Assembly (NCBI GenBank): GCA_027315405.1 | Contig: DAHUYB010000053.1 | Location: 92,733 to 156,732, forward strand | DNA: 64,000 nt | Reading direction: 5' to 3' | Source of the DNA: Gammaproteobacteria bacterium | Lineage (GTDB): Bacteria; Pseudomonadota; Gammaproteobacteria; Natronospirales; REEB76 | Position numbers and translations under genes: made by a program | Part shown: positions 1-8,494 of the stretch, one piece after another | Layout: the number at the start of each line of letters is the position of its first letter | How positions within the stretch are numbered: the first letter of the stretch is position 1 | The notes under the pieces: model-generated | What the model saw: the letters and a program-made list of their open reading frames with translations, nothing else | Database searches by the model: none | Told to the model about the DNA's origin: nothing

Positions 1-1071
1 CGCTGCATCCATTGTCTTGAGTGGATATACGCCGAGCACCGGGTCGGGTGTTTCAAATCCGGGGGTGGCGGGCAGGAAACCACGCAGCAATGCGCCAGCG
101 TACAAAATCAATTCGTTCACACAACAGGCGCCCAGCGTATGTCCGAGATGAGGTTTGAGTGCCGACACCGGCGGCAGGCTGGCGAATACCTGCTGCAATC
201 CACGAGCTTCCGCCGCATCCCCGGTGGGTGTGGCGGTGCCGTGCGCCTTGATGCCGCGCACTTGTTGCGGTTGCACACGCGTCTGATGCAAGACTTGATT
301 GAGCACCTTGGCTACGGAATTGCCGTCGGTGTTGGCAGTGGTGACGCTCCAGGTATCGCAATTGCTGGCGCCGCCGATTACCCGCAGGCGGCTTGCGGAA
401 TCGGTTTCCGCTGATAGCAGCACCGCACCGATGCCTTCTCCCAGCAACAGGCCTTTGCGTGCCGCATCAAAAGGCTGCAGCGTTTCTGCCACGATCTGCA
501 AACCCGAGAAACCCGCCAGCGTGGTGCGATTGGCCAGTTCCGCACCGACCACCAAGGCCTGCCGGTACCAGCCCAATTCAATCATGCGCAGCGCAGCCAA
601 GAGTGCATTGGCTGATGAAGTGCAGGCGGTGTTGTAGGTGTAAGTATCGCCTTCGCAGCCAAGTGTGCGTTGCAGGATCACGGCGATATCCTGATAGCCG
701 CATAAGGGCATCGGTATCGCGGTCTCCGGTTGCTGCGTCAATGCCGTTGCGTAACGCGATTCCGACAGGCCGATGGAGAAACACGAAGAGCCGATAAACA
801 TCGGCAGCCGGCGGATTTCCGCGGTTGTCAGTCCGGCCTGCGCCACCGCGGCACGCGCCACCGGGGGCAGCAGACGCTCGAAGCGCCCGGCATCAAACAG
901 CTCCGAGCGATCCGGAATCCGGTAATACGGCATCAGCAAGGGTTCGTCGAATTCATCCAGCCGCAACCGCACAGGCTGCACCTGCCTGCGCTGCATGGCG
1001 GACACACAGCTTTCCGAGTCCTCACCCAGCGCGCAACTCAAACCCACTCCCCGAATGTAAGCGCCAGCCAT
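1..1071 (-). CDS. Beta-ketoacyl-ACP synthase (KAS I/II type), C-terminus cut by window edge
   Basis: Reads open from an ATG at 1071 to the left edge, giving 357 codons without a stop. The condensing-enzyme triad is visible: Cys150 in YNTACTSSANA, His287 in KAHGTATPTGD and His321 in KPHLGHTLGA, with Lys316 in the usual place. It should elongate an acyl chain held on an ACP. It starts 9 nt after the ACP gene, itself coupled to an ABC-2 exporter, so it more likely serves a dedicated lipid, polyene or polyketide pathway than housekeeping fatty acid synthesis. Aryl-polyene-type clusters contain KS proteins of this layout, but the diagnostic neighbours lie outside the window. The family call is firm; the product is inferred. 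Confidence 0.88.
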   Translation of the reverse strand, partial: MAGAYIRGVGLSCALGEDSESCVSAMQRRQVQPVRLRLDEFDEPLLMPYYRIPDRSELFDAGRFERLLPPVARAAVAQAGLTTAEIRRLPMFIGSSCFSIGLSESRYATALTQQPETAIPMPLCGYQDIAVILQRTLGCEGDTYTYNTACTSSANALLAALRMIELGWYRQALVVGAELANRTTLAGFSGLQIVAETLQPFDAARKGLLLGEGIGAVLLSAETDSASRLRVIGGASNCDTWSVTTANTDGNSVAKVLNQVLHQTRVQPQQVRGIKAHGTATPTGDAAEARGLQQVFASLPPVSALKPHLGHTLGACCVNELILYAGALLRGFLPATPGFETPDPVLGVYPLKTMDAA

Positions 1072-1080
1072 GCGGGGGTA

Positions 1081-1350
1081 TCAGGGCGCAGCATCCGAGA
1101 GGATGAAATCCGCCAGGCTGTTGACGGAGGTCAAGGCCGCCCGTGTCTGATTGCTGCCATCAATGCGTTTGCCGTAGTGTTGCTTGACCGCCAGCGCGAT
1201 CTGCAAGGCGTCCAGGGAATCCAGAGCCAGACTGCCCTGGCTGCCGATGAGTATGGCATCATCCGGAATCTGCTCCGGGCGCAAATCCTTCTCACATTCC
1301 TTGATGATCATTTGCTTGAGTTCGAGTTTGAGCTGTTCCCTGTCCATCAT
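1081..1350 (-). CDS. Acyl carrier protein
   Basis: An 89-residue protein with the phosphopantetheine attachment site LALDSLDALQI; Ser45 of the DSL motif would carry the prosthetic group. Length and acidic helices fit the ACP family. Its ATG overlaps the stop of the ABC permease by 4 nt (ATGA), indicating translational coupling, and the ketosynthase follows after 9 nt. An ACP coupled to an exporter and a KS points to a specialised acyl pathway whose product is moved across the inner membrane. It is unlike a housekeeping AcpP, which has a DSLD motif followed by a different helix and sits beside fabG/fabF. Confidence 0.88.
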   Translation of the reverse strand: MMDREQLKLELKQMIIKECEKDLRPEQIPDDAILIGSQGSLALDSLDALQIALAVKQHYGKRIDGSNQTRAALTSVNSLADFILSDAAP

Positions 1351-2552
1351 GCCTTTCCTCGTTGCTTGGCAAGACGCAGGCCCGCCAGCGCCAGACAGGC
1401 AAGACCGAAGCCAAACAGCCGCAAGGCTTGCGGCGCCACCGCCTCGAGTCCGCCTTGTCGCAGGAACACATCGAGAAAGCCCTCCAGTCCCCAGGCCATG
1501 GGTGAAAACTGGCTCAATGTCTGCATCACCGGTGGCATCAGGAAACGCGGCACCATGATACCGCCGACCGCGGCCATCAATAGGTTGGCCACGCCGGTGA
1601 AAATCGTGGCTTGTTCGCCGGTGGATACCAAATTCGCAATCAACAGCGCATAGGCCACCGATGCGAAGCTCAGCGCCAGCGCCATAAGAGTCAGCGCCAA
1701 TGGCGCATGCCCCAGTGTCAACCTCTGACCGCCAAACCAGGGCACCACCAAGATACCGACCACCAGCATGAGCCCCACTTGCAGCAGGTTGATGCCGAGA
1801 TACGGCAGTAATTTTCCCAACAACAGATCTTTTGCGCTCAAGCCCATGCTGCGCAAACGCGCATAGGTGCCCTGCTGCCGCTCCTGCACCCAGGTGGTAG
1901 ACAGTGGAATGGCGATGAAGAACATCGCAAATACCAGCCAGGCGGGCACATTCTGCTGCACCGAGGAAGGACGGCGACTTCTGCCATCCACCTGATAAAG
2001 CGATTGGGCGTGCAATAGCTTGTCCGTGGCATCGAGATTCAAGCCCGTATGGCCGGCCGATGTAATGTCGGACACCTGCGTTTTAAGCGGGGCCAGCGCG
2101 TATTGCAGATACACGCGCACCAGCGCCGCGCGCAATGCCGCTTCGAAAAGCATATACATTGCCGGTTCGACGCCCGGCCCAGCCAGCATCTGCACTGGCA
2201 GCGGCTCAGTGTTTTGCATGGCTTTACCGAAACCCGGTGGTATGCGTACCATAAATTGAGCTCGATCGTCGCGTACTTGGTCAATAAGTTCTGACGCGGA
2301 TGCGTCTGACGATAGAATCTTGAAATCCTTGATTGCACTGAGTCTCTTTACCAGCGCTTCGCTGGCCGGGCTGCCGTCCTTATTCACCAGATAATAATGG
2401 ATATTCACACCCTGTTGCTCGGCGAACTTGTTCTGCAAAGCCAGCGACATCACCAGGATAAACACCGCCGGCATTGCGAACAGCAACAATAAGGCGTGCC
2501 AGTCGCGCAAAAGCAGCTTCCATTCCTTGGTGACCAATGCGAATAAAGGCAT
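1347..2552 (-). CDS. ABC-2 type transporter permease
   Basis: A 401-residue inner-membrane protein with the ABC-2 architecture: one N-terminal membrane helix (residues about 15-38), a large extracytoplasmic domain (about 40-215), then five or six C-terminal helices. The upstream ATPase gene ends 1 nt before this start and the ACP gene overlaps its stop, so the three are translated as a unit. The family exports lipids, polysaccharides, antibiotics or other hydrophobic products. With ACP and KS genes downstream, export of an acyl or polyene product is the simplest reading, but that is inference. Confidence 0.85.
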   Translation of the reverse strand: MPLFALVTKEWKLLLRDWHALLLLFAMPAVFILVMSLALQNKFAEQQGVNIHYYLVNKDGSPASEALVKRLSAIKDFKILSSDASASELIDQVRDDRAQFMVRIPPGFGKAMQNTEPLPVQMLAGPGVEPAMYMLFEAALRAALVRVYLQYALAPLKTQVSDITSAGHTGLNLDATDKLLHAQSLYQVDGRSRRPSSVQQNVPAWLVFAMFFIAIPLSTTWVQERQQGTYARLRSMGLSAKDLLLGKLLPYLGINLLQVGLMLVVGILVVPWFGGQRLTLGHAPLALTLMALALSFASVAYALLIANLVSTGEQATIFTGVANLLMAAVGGIMVPRFLMPPVMQTLSQFSPMAWGLEGFLDVFLRQGGLEAVAPQALRLFGFGLACLALAGLRLAKQRGKA

Positions 2553-2553
2553 G

Positions 2554-3477
2554 TTAATTTCTCAGTTGCCGGCCGGTCATCTGCAAGAACAATTCTTCAA
2601 GGTTGCGATAACCATACTTTAAGCGACAGATATCAAGTCTTTCGGCAGCCAACAGCTTCATCAAATGTTTCAAATCAGCTTCAGTGCAATGCGCCATACG
2701 CAACTCGCGGTTTATGATTTCGAGTCCGGGGATGGTGTTCAGTATCCCACTCTGTTGTACAGTGGGTGCCGTTGTCAGCGTGACCATCAACTCTCGGCTG
2801 TGCGTGTTATTCAGGAGTTGTTCTTGAGTACCGCAGGCCAATAATCGGCCATCATCCAGCACCCCGATTTCGTCGCACAACATCTCCGCTTCTTCCATGT
2901 AATGCGTGGTGTAAACCACCGTGGTGCCCCGAGCGTTGATGCGTTTGACGGCTTCCAGGATGAAATGCCGCGACTGGGGGTCTATGCCCACGGTCGGTTC
3001 ATCCAGGAACAACAGCTGCGGCCGGTTCAGAAGTCCAATGGCCAGATTGAGCCGCCGCTTCAATCCGCCGGACAGATGCTCGGCCCGGACTGACTCGAAA
3101 GACTCCAGGCCCGCCACTGCCAATGCTGCGGTCAGCCGGCCGCGCAATTCGTAGGCCGGAATTGCCAGCACGCCGCCGAAGAACAGCAAGTTCTCCATGA
3201 TGCTGAGTCGCGGATAAAAAGCATACTCTTGAGGCACCAGAGCGCTGCCCGCCTGGATATCTTGCAATTGGCCAGGCAGGGTTTTGCCGTCAATGCTGAT
3301 CTTCCCGGACAACAAAGGTAAAAGGCCGGTCAGGATTGAGATCAGAGTGGTTTTGCCCGAGCCGTTTGGCCCGAGTAAACCGAATAAGCTCCCTTGCCGG
3401 ATCCGCAGGGACAATTCCCGGATAACATCGTGTTTTGCCCCCGGATAGCGGAAACTCAAGCCCTCGATCTGGATCAC
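2554..3477 (-). CDS. ABC transporter ATP-binding protein
   Basis: A 307-residue nucleotide-binding subunit. Walker A GPNGSGKT lies at residues 36-43, the signature LSGGL at 135-139 and Walker B LLFLDEP at 155-161, followed by the H-loop in YTTHYMEEAE. The C-terminal extension of about 90 residues is typical of the DrrA/NodI-like exporters that pair with ABC-2 permeases. It is the first gene of the minus-strand operon; the permease starts 1 nt after its stop. A perfect 7-bp inverted repeat lies 47-63 nt upstream. The substrate cannot be read from the ATPase. Confidence 0.9.
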   Translation of the reverse strand: MIQIEGLSFRYPGAKHDVIRELSLRIRQGSLFGLLGPNGSGKTTLISILTGLLPLLSGKISIDGKTLPGQLQDIQAGSALVPQEYAFYPRLSIMENLLFFGGVLAIPAYELRGRLTAALAVAGLESFESVRAEHLSGGLKRRLNLAIGLLNRPQLLFLDEPTVGIDPQSRHFILEAVKRINARGTTVVYTTHYMEEAEMLCDEIGVLDDGRLLACGTQEQLLNNTHSRELMVTLTTAPTVQQSGILNTIPGLEIINRELRMAHCTEADLKHLMKLLAAERLDICRLKYGYRNLEELFLQMTGRQLRN

Positions 3478-3523
3478 GCATTACCCTCGTTATTCTGCCG
3501 ACTAGAATGTTTCAAATCCGCGT

Positions 3524-3540
3524 GATTATCTCAGATAATC
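3524..3540. promoter_or_regulatory. Inverted repeat, possible operator of the ABC/ACP/KS operon
   Basis: GATTATC, a 3-nt spacer, then GATAATC: a perfect 7-bp inverted repeat within the 290-nt stretch between the ABC ATPase gene and the PIG-L gene. It sits 47-63 nt upstream of the ATPase start, a usual place for a repressor or activator site. No -10/-35 pair was convincing nearby. The rest of 3478-3767 showed no gene or RNA. Confidence 0.3.
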
Positions 3541-3767
3541 CGGCAGACTTACCGGCTTTGGCGCGCGACTTATCTGTCCCGGTAAATTATCGAAAGTATC
3601 TCGCTGGATCGGCGAAATCAGTGAGCCTTCGTTGCCGTCAGGCGTGCTTAGGCCGGGCTAGATTCTCGAAACAAAACCGGTCACGATGACGGCTGCGCCT
3701 GATGGCAAGACTCCCGCCGGCATCCGTGATAGCAGTGCCTCCTGGGTGAGGGTTACGTGCAATACAG

Positions 3768-4514
3768 TCACCGGTCTCCAGACGTTAATGAACCGAGTGC
3801 CCTGAGATTTCTGGCGAATTCCTGAAACGAGATTTTGAAACGCCTCTCATAGAACAATCTGCCGGCATGTGGCGGGTTGCGGTAATTCCGTTCATCTGGC
3901 ACCCGCCAATAATTCTGATATCCGAATACCAGCAGTTGCACGATTGAACCCGGCAACATGGCGATAAATGTCCGGCGCTGAGTTTTGTAACTGAATCCCG
4001 AAGCCAGGGTTTTAAGAGCATCCATCCGGCTCGCCTTGGTTGTCAATAATGCAGAGCTGGTTTGCAGCGGAGTCATGACGTGAAAGCGGCTATACGCCGG
4101 AAACTCATATATCTGTGATTGCAGATTCCGCTTGCGGGCAAATGCCACGCCGATCATGTGACTTGCATCATGATCCGGGTGCCCGCCTTCCCAGGCCATG
4201 ACGTAGATACGTTCGATGGCGGTATTCTTTAGAAGCTCATCAAGATCCTGACAGGCATCAACGCTTCTTTCGTGCAAATGCAGATCGAAGATACTTTTCC
4301 TGTGGCCGATCAGTAACATACCGGTTTCGTCAATTCCAAATTTTCTCAGTACCTTGATGCTTTCACTTATTCGGACATCTGGGTTCTCAGCTTGTATGCC
4401 GCCATAGGTGAGGTAGGCGATGAACACCTGATTCCCCAGCCGGATTTCCTCTTGCATGCGCAATGCACAGAAATATTCATCGTCATTATGGGCAAGCACG
4501 AATAAGATATTCAT
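3768..4514 (-). CDS. PIG-L/LmbE-family deacetylase
   Basis: A 248-residue protein with the two zinc-site motifs of the PIG-L family: AHNDDEY at residues 8-14 (family form PHPDDE) and GGHPDHD at 111-116. The family removes acyl groups from N-acetylglucosaminyl or related substrates. The ATG at 4514 is preferred because the sugar-deacetylase fold begins there (MNILFVLAH); an in-frame start at 4670 would add 52 residues without family character and run into the divergent PLD gene. The first His of the canonical PHPDDE is kept but Pro-Asp becomes Asn-Asp, so the metal site may be slightly changed. The substrate is unknown. Confidence 0.72.
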   Translation of the reverse strand: MNILFVLAHNDDEYFCALRMQEEIRLGNQVFIAYLTYGGIQAENPDVRISESIKVLRKFGIDETGMLLIGHRKSIFDLHLHERSVDACQDLDELLKNTAIERIYVMAWEGGHPDHDASHMIGVAFARKRNLQSQIYEFPAYSRFHVMTPLQTSSALLTTKASRMDALKTLASGFSYKTQRRTFIAMLPGSIVQLLVFGYQNYWRVPDERNYRNPPHAGRLFYERRFKISFQEFARNLRALGSLTSGDR

Positions 4515-4668
4515 GAAGTTATGGACCGTGACTACTTTTGAAAAGCGAGATACGCTATTGCAGCCCGAAAACCAACCATTTATGGGTCCCCCGGGCAGAT
4601 GGATTAATATAGCATCCATGCCGGTATAGGGCGGCCCATAGTTGGATCGGCTCAGGGCGAGCGAGCGC

Positions 4669-5298
4669 ATGCGAATATATTGTGGCAGGTTCGTGATAGA
4701 TATATTGCTGCTCGCGGCATTGTTTGCCTCGATGCCGGCACTGGCGCGTCATTATTCGCAACACTTCAAACTATCTGAGTCCTGTACGCTACCGCGTCCG
4801 GCACAAATCCCCGCTACACTGAACGCCGCCCAGGTGATGGTGGCTTTCTCCCCGGGAGGAGATGGCGAGGTATTGATCCTGCAGGCGCTCGCTGCAGCTA
4901 GACATAGGATTCTGATACAGGCTTACGGTTTTACCGACCGGCGGATTCTCGCGGCCCTGGGGAGAGCCAAGGCGCGTGGTGTGGACGTGGGTGTGATTCT
5001 CGACAAAACCGATACCCAATGGTATGAGGGGCACGAGCCGGTGGCATCAGTCATCAGCGCCATGCAGATTCCCGTGTGGATAGACACGGCGGTGAACATT
5101 GCGCATAACAAAGTGATGATCATTGATGACAACGGCCTTATCACTGGCTCCTACAACTTCACTTATTCGGCTGCCTATGACAACGCCGAAAATCTTCTGT
5201 ATATCCGGAACGCGCCGGCGCTTGTCAAAGCCTACATCAACAATTGGCGCTGGCGGCAGAGCTGCTCCAAGCCCTACGCCGGCCGGCCGGTGACCTGA
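4669..5298 (+). CDS. Secreted phospholipase D/nuclease-family protein, single HKD motif
   Basis: About 209 residues. The N-terminus (MRIYCGRFVIDILLLAALFA, then SMPALA) looks like a Sec signal peptide with cleavage after Ala. One HKD motif, HNKVMIIDDNGLITGSYNFT, lies near residue 150. Proteins with one HKD motif, such as the Nuc endonuclease group, act as dimers on phosphodiesters. The ATG at 4669 is chosen because it puts the hydrophobic core right after a short basic n-region; an in-frame TTG at 4642 would add nine residues. A periplasmic or secreted nuclease or phospholipase is likely; motif alone does not settle DNA versus lipid. Confidence 0.75.
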   Translation: MRIYCGRFVIDILLLAALFASMPALARHYSQHFKLSESCTLPRPAQIPATLNAAQVMVAFSPGGDGEVLILQALAAARHRILIQAYGFTDRRILAALGRAKARGVDVGVILDKTDTQWYEGHEPVASVISAMQIPVWIDTAVNIAHNKVMIIDDNGLITGSYNFTYSAAYDNAENLLYIRNAPALVKAYINNWRWRQSCSKPYAGRPVT

Positions 5299-5307
5299 AT
5301 ACCCGAA

Positions 5308-5832
5308 ATGAGCCCCATCACCTATGCCAGCATGTTGATGCTGCTCGGCAGCGGGCGGGTGGAGATTGCGGATGTCGGAGCGTTTTGGGGTCAGGTGACC
5401 CGCATGCGGCTGCCGGAGATTGCCGCTCCGGTGCTGAGCATGCCGACGACGCTGCACATGGCGGGCGAAATGGATAGCATCGTGTATGCGCAACTGCTGG
5501 CGGGACCCGGCCTAAAGCAGGCGCGGCGCCGCGCGGATTTAAGCATCGCCTGGAGCCGGCAGCGAGTGGGCGGGGGACGGGAGATACCCGGCGTCAACAG
5601 TTTTGCGATCCCGGACCTGGGACTCCACTGGCAGGGAGAGACGCATGCGCAAGAAGCGCGGCAACTGGGCGCGGAATTTGCCAGCGTGCTGGCGGAGGAA
5701 TTTCCGGATCCGATAACGGAAATATTGCGCTATTTCAGCACAGACTTGGAGACACTCGTAAGCCAGCTGGGAGAGGCCGATTATCTTCAGGCCGGGACTA
5801 CACTGCCATCAAATCCGGAAAGGCAGAAATAG
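5308..5832 (+). CDS. Hypothetical protein downstream of the PLD gene
   Basis: A 174-residue protein starting 9 nt after the PLD gene, probably cotranscribed with it. I do not recognise a family. The N-terminal third is moderately hydrophobic but has no clear membrane helix or signal peptide; the middle is Arg-rich (QARRRADLSIAW) and the C-terminal 60 residues are acidic and helical. No cysteines or obvious catalytic motif. Position suggests a partner of the PLD protein, but nothing in the sequence shows it. Confidence 0.55.
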   Translation: MSPITYASMLMLLGSGRVEIADVGAFWGQVTRMRLPEIAAPVLSMPTTLHMAGEMDSIVYAQLLAGPGLKQARRRADLSIAWSRQRVGGGREIPGVNSFAIPDLGLHWQGETHAQEARQLGAEFASVLAEEFPDPITEILRYFSTDLETLVSQLGEADYLQAGTTLPSNPERQK

Positions 5833-5853
5833 AAAATCCTGGTCAGGCGCAGT

Positions 5854-6738
5854 TCAACCGGCACACATCTGCGCCAGAGTGAAGGCCGCCACATAAATCG
5901 ATTGCGGCACCCCGTTGATTGTGAATGCATGGTATTTGAAACCGCTTTTGTCTTTAAACATCTCGAACTGAAACACGGCAGTCGCGGGTTTGCCCTGATA
6001 AGTCACGATACCACTGACATTCACGAAGTCACGGCCATCGGAAGTGGCGCCGGCCTGCCACTGGGGTGAAGCGAAAAAGCCGTTGACTTCCTGCTCGACG
6101 GTTTTTCCCGCACAGTTATCCAGGTGCGCGGTTTTCACCACCTGGATATCGTCCGGGTCGGGTATCCAGTGCGGATCGGCGGTAAATAGCACCTGATTCT
6201 TTTGTTCCTGAGCGATTGTCTGCGGCGGCAGTTTTCCGTAGTCCGTGACGGTGATCACGGCGGCGAGGGTGGCGCCAGTGATGAACAGCGCTTCCACGAT
6301 GAGCGCGCCCAGCAACCAGTTACCCAACTTGAAGCGGCGCCGCTCACGCAAATAGGCGGGATAACCCACGGGCCACACGATCGCAACCAGCCCGAGCCAG
6401 GTGAACATGGATTTGAGGGGGCTGCCGGAATCCCAGGCGCTTGGCGACTGGAAGATTTCGCCGGCTGCGAACCCCGCAGTAATCACTGCAGTGAGCGCCA
6501 GCAGCCATACCAGTCCTGGAAAAGAATGGGCCGCGAGCGCCACGATCAGCAATCCCACGATAGCGATCAGCGGGATAGCTAGGAGAAAAATGCCGTAATC
6601 CGCTCCGGGCATTTCCGAAGATAACAGCTTGCGCGACCCGGATCGGTTCAGAAATGCTCCGCAATGCGCGCAGTGGGATACTTTAGGCGTGGGTTTCCCG
6701 CAGGCAGGGCAGGGTTGCTCAATGGCATTCTGCGCCAT
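5854..6738 (-). CDS. Zinc-ribbon membrane protein of unknown function
   Basis: A 294-residue protein. It begins with a four-cysteine zinc ribbon (CPAC at 10-13, CAHC at 22-25), followed by about four membrane helices between residues 48 and 165, and ends in a soluble domain of about 110 residues (LDNCAGKTVEQEVNGFF region) probably on the periplasmic side. The start lies 2 nt from the stop of the FecR-domain gene, so the two form an operon. No enzymatic motif was seen. A membrane sensor or assembly factor is possible, but no function is claimed. Confidence 0.7.
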   Translation of the reverse strand: MAQNAIEQPCPACGKPTPKVSHCAHCGAFLNRSGSRKLLSSEMPGADYGIFLLAIPLIAIVGLLIVALAAHSFPGLVWLLALTAVITAGFAAGEIFQSPSAWDSGSPLKSMFTWLGLVAIVWPVGYPAYLRERRRFKLGNWLLGALIVEALFITGATLAAVITVTDYGKLPPQTIAQEQKNQVLFTADPHWIPDPDDIQVVKTAHLDNCAGKTVEQEVNGFFASPQWQAGATSDGRDFVNVSGIVTYQGKPATAVFQFEMFKDKSGFKYHAFTINGVPQSIYVAAFTLAQMCAG

Positions 6739-6740
6739 TC

Positions 6741-7751
6741 TTAGCCTCGTCTCTTGTCATGGTGTCTAGGTTTCCGTTTCTTTCGAGTGTGGGCGGCTGG
6801 ATGTAGTCGCGCACTTTCCTTATGACGGATGTTAGCCAATCCGTTGCGTGCACGGAATCCGCGCGGATCCCATAGTCTCCGCCGGCGTTCAGCGGCCTGC
6901 CGCCAGCGGTATTGGCGGCGCATCTGAATGCGGCGAAAGTTTCCACGGTCACGCTCCCGGTAGCGGGCCGGCAGATTCATATGCCGTAGAGCTCGCGGCG
7001 GGTGGTGCAGCCGCCGGAACAAGGCGGTGCGATTTTCCACATAACCGAAATGACCCGCGGTGGTGATGCTTTCACCCGCTTGGTTCCTCAAGGCGATGGC
7101 GCCTTTATCCACGCCGGTATAGAGACCCTGCTCTCCTGGCGCGCAGTTATTGGCGCAATAGCGGACTTCGTAGCCGGTGCCGCGGATGCCGATGGTCGCC
7201 ACTGGCGTGTCCACGGCGTAATCCTGGTGCTCCACATGACCGATGAATCCACTGATGGCCCGGAACCCGCCCTTAATGAGCCGGAAGAAGGCGCCTTCAT
7301 GTCGCTGTTGCACCTCGGTTGGTTGTGGAGATGCCGGCGGCGGTGTTGAAGATGCCGTTACCTGAGCCACTGCCAGAGCATAGCCGTGGGCGGCGGGGTC
7401 GTAATGGTATCGCTGGATCTGGAAATCGGTGTCCGGGCGCAGCAACATGCGGCCGCCATCCTCGAAGTCAAGGTCGGCGTAACTGTCATCGCCGGTGCTG
7501 ATGGCATCACCGGAATAGATGGCATCCCCATCCCGCAATTGGCGGCGGCCGGTGGCGCTGGTGGCGGTGACCGTGCCTACCGCCAATACGGCGTTGCCGG
7601 CTTGTTCCGGCTGTGGCCCCCGGGGGGCGGGGGCGGCGGCCGCAGTGTAGGTACCGGCCGGAGGAGTGTCCTGGGCCAGAGAGCTGCCCGGCAGCCCCAT
7701 GCCGGATATGGCCATCAACAGGGTGGTCACACGCAGGGAGTATTTGTACAT
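6741..7751 (-). CDS. Secreted FecR-domain protein with highly basic C-terminal tail
   Basis: A 336-residue protein. Residues 1-26 form a signal peptide ending SSLAQ. A low-complexity Ala/Pro linker follows, then a FecR-like beta domain (about 55-240) with the hallmark repeats DGDAIYSGDAISTGDDSYAD and VDTPVATIGIRGTGYEVRYC. Such domains sense or bind at the periplasmic face. From about residue 250 to the end the chain is extremely Arg/His/Lys-rich (for example FRRIQMRRQYRWRQAAERRR), unlike the rest. The tail is read in one frame, so it could be genuine or could follow an old frameshift. The zinc-ribbon membrane protein gene follows after 2 nt. Confidence 0.75.
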   Translation of the reverse strand: MYKYSLRVTTLLMAISGMGLPGSSLAQDTPPAGTYTAAAAPAPRGPQPEQAGNAVLAVGTVTATSATGRRQLRDGDAIYSGDAISTGDDSYADLDFEDGGRMLLRPDTDFQIQRYHYDPAAHGYALAVAQVTASSTPPPASPQPTEVQQRHEGAFFRLIKGGFRAISGFIGHVEHQDYAVDTPVATIGIRGTGYEVRYCANNCAPGEQGLYTGVDKGAIALRNQAGESITTAGHFGYVENRTALFRRLHHPPRALRHMNLPARYRERDRGNFRRIQMRRQYRWRQAAERRRRLWDPRGFRARNGLANIRHKESARLHPAAHTRKKRKPRHHDKRRG

Positions 7752-7819
7752 ATCCCATTGTTCCGAAAAATCGGGACCAGCATACCGCCAATTGGCAGCT
7801 TTCCGGATTTTGGAATTAA

Positions 7820-7848
7820 AAAGCCGGAACAGGTAACCCCCCGGCTTT
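7820..7848 (-). terminator. Rho-independent terminator of the lipoprotein gene
   Basis: AAAGCCGG and CCGGCTTT form an 8-bp stem with a 13-nt loop; read on the minus strand it is followed by a run of five T. It lies about 50 nt after the stop of the minus-strand lipoprotein gene. Confidence 0.72.
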
Positions 7849-7896
7849 CTTTGATTAACGTCCGGTACCCGTGGTACTGGGCAGACGTCGGCAGCT

Positions 7897-8388
7897 TCAC
7901 TTTAACTGATCGAGTACTTTCATTTCCGGCACTGACAGGAAGGTATCGGGGTTTTGCGGATCGTTGCTTACCGGCAGCGTGCTGCACATGAGTTGCGAGA
8001 GCGTGGTCTTGCCATCTATGCCGGGCTGGGAGCCGCCGCCGAGGTCGTATTTGAGTACTTGACCTCGCGCATTCCATTCTTCGGGTAGGTCGCGAGCGTT
8101 AGGGCGCACTTCCACCGTTACCTCGATCCACCTGTTCCACCCCCAGGTCTCGGTGTGGTAGTTGTAGGGGTTGCCGCCGTTGGAGGCGATGGTGGCATGC
8201 CAGTTGGTCAGGTCGTAGGATTTCTGGTTCAGACCTATGCACGAAATCGTAAGTTGCTTGAGCGCCGCCTTGATGACGGCCTGGTTGCCCGCCGGGGTTC
8301 CGGCTTCCATAGTGACGGTCTTTTCCGGCGCTTTGGCGCAGGCGGTGAACATTAGGGTGACGAGCAACGTGATTAAGAGTTTTTTCAT
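7897..8388 (-). CDS. Small lipoprotein of unknown function
   Basis: A 163-residue protein. MKKLLITLLVTLMFTAC is a lipoprotein signal peptide with the lipobox cysteine at residue 17. The mature part has an Asn/Tyr/Trp-rich middle (GGNPYNYHTETWGWNRW) followed by a beta-rich segment (IEVTVEVRP). No family was recognised. It stands alone between DedA and the FecR gene, and its own terminator lies at 7820-7848. Confidence 0.72.
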   Translation of the reverse strand: MKKLLITLLVTLMFTACAKAPEKTVTMEAGTPAGNQAVIKAALKQLTISCIGLNQKSYDLTNWHATIASNGGNPYNYHTETWGWNRWIEVTVEVRPNARDLPEEWNARGQVLKYDLGGGSQPGIDGKTTLSQLMCSTLPVSNDPQNPDTFLSVPEMKVLDQLK

Positions 8389-8494
8389 GGAGCGTTTCCC
8401 GAGATACGGATTGCCTCGCTGGAAGTATAGCTCAGGAACACGCTATGGTAATTGCCGACGCATCAATCTGCAGGTTGCGTCGGTGGACATCGGA

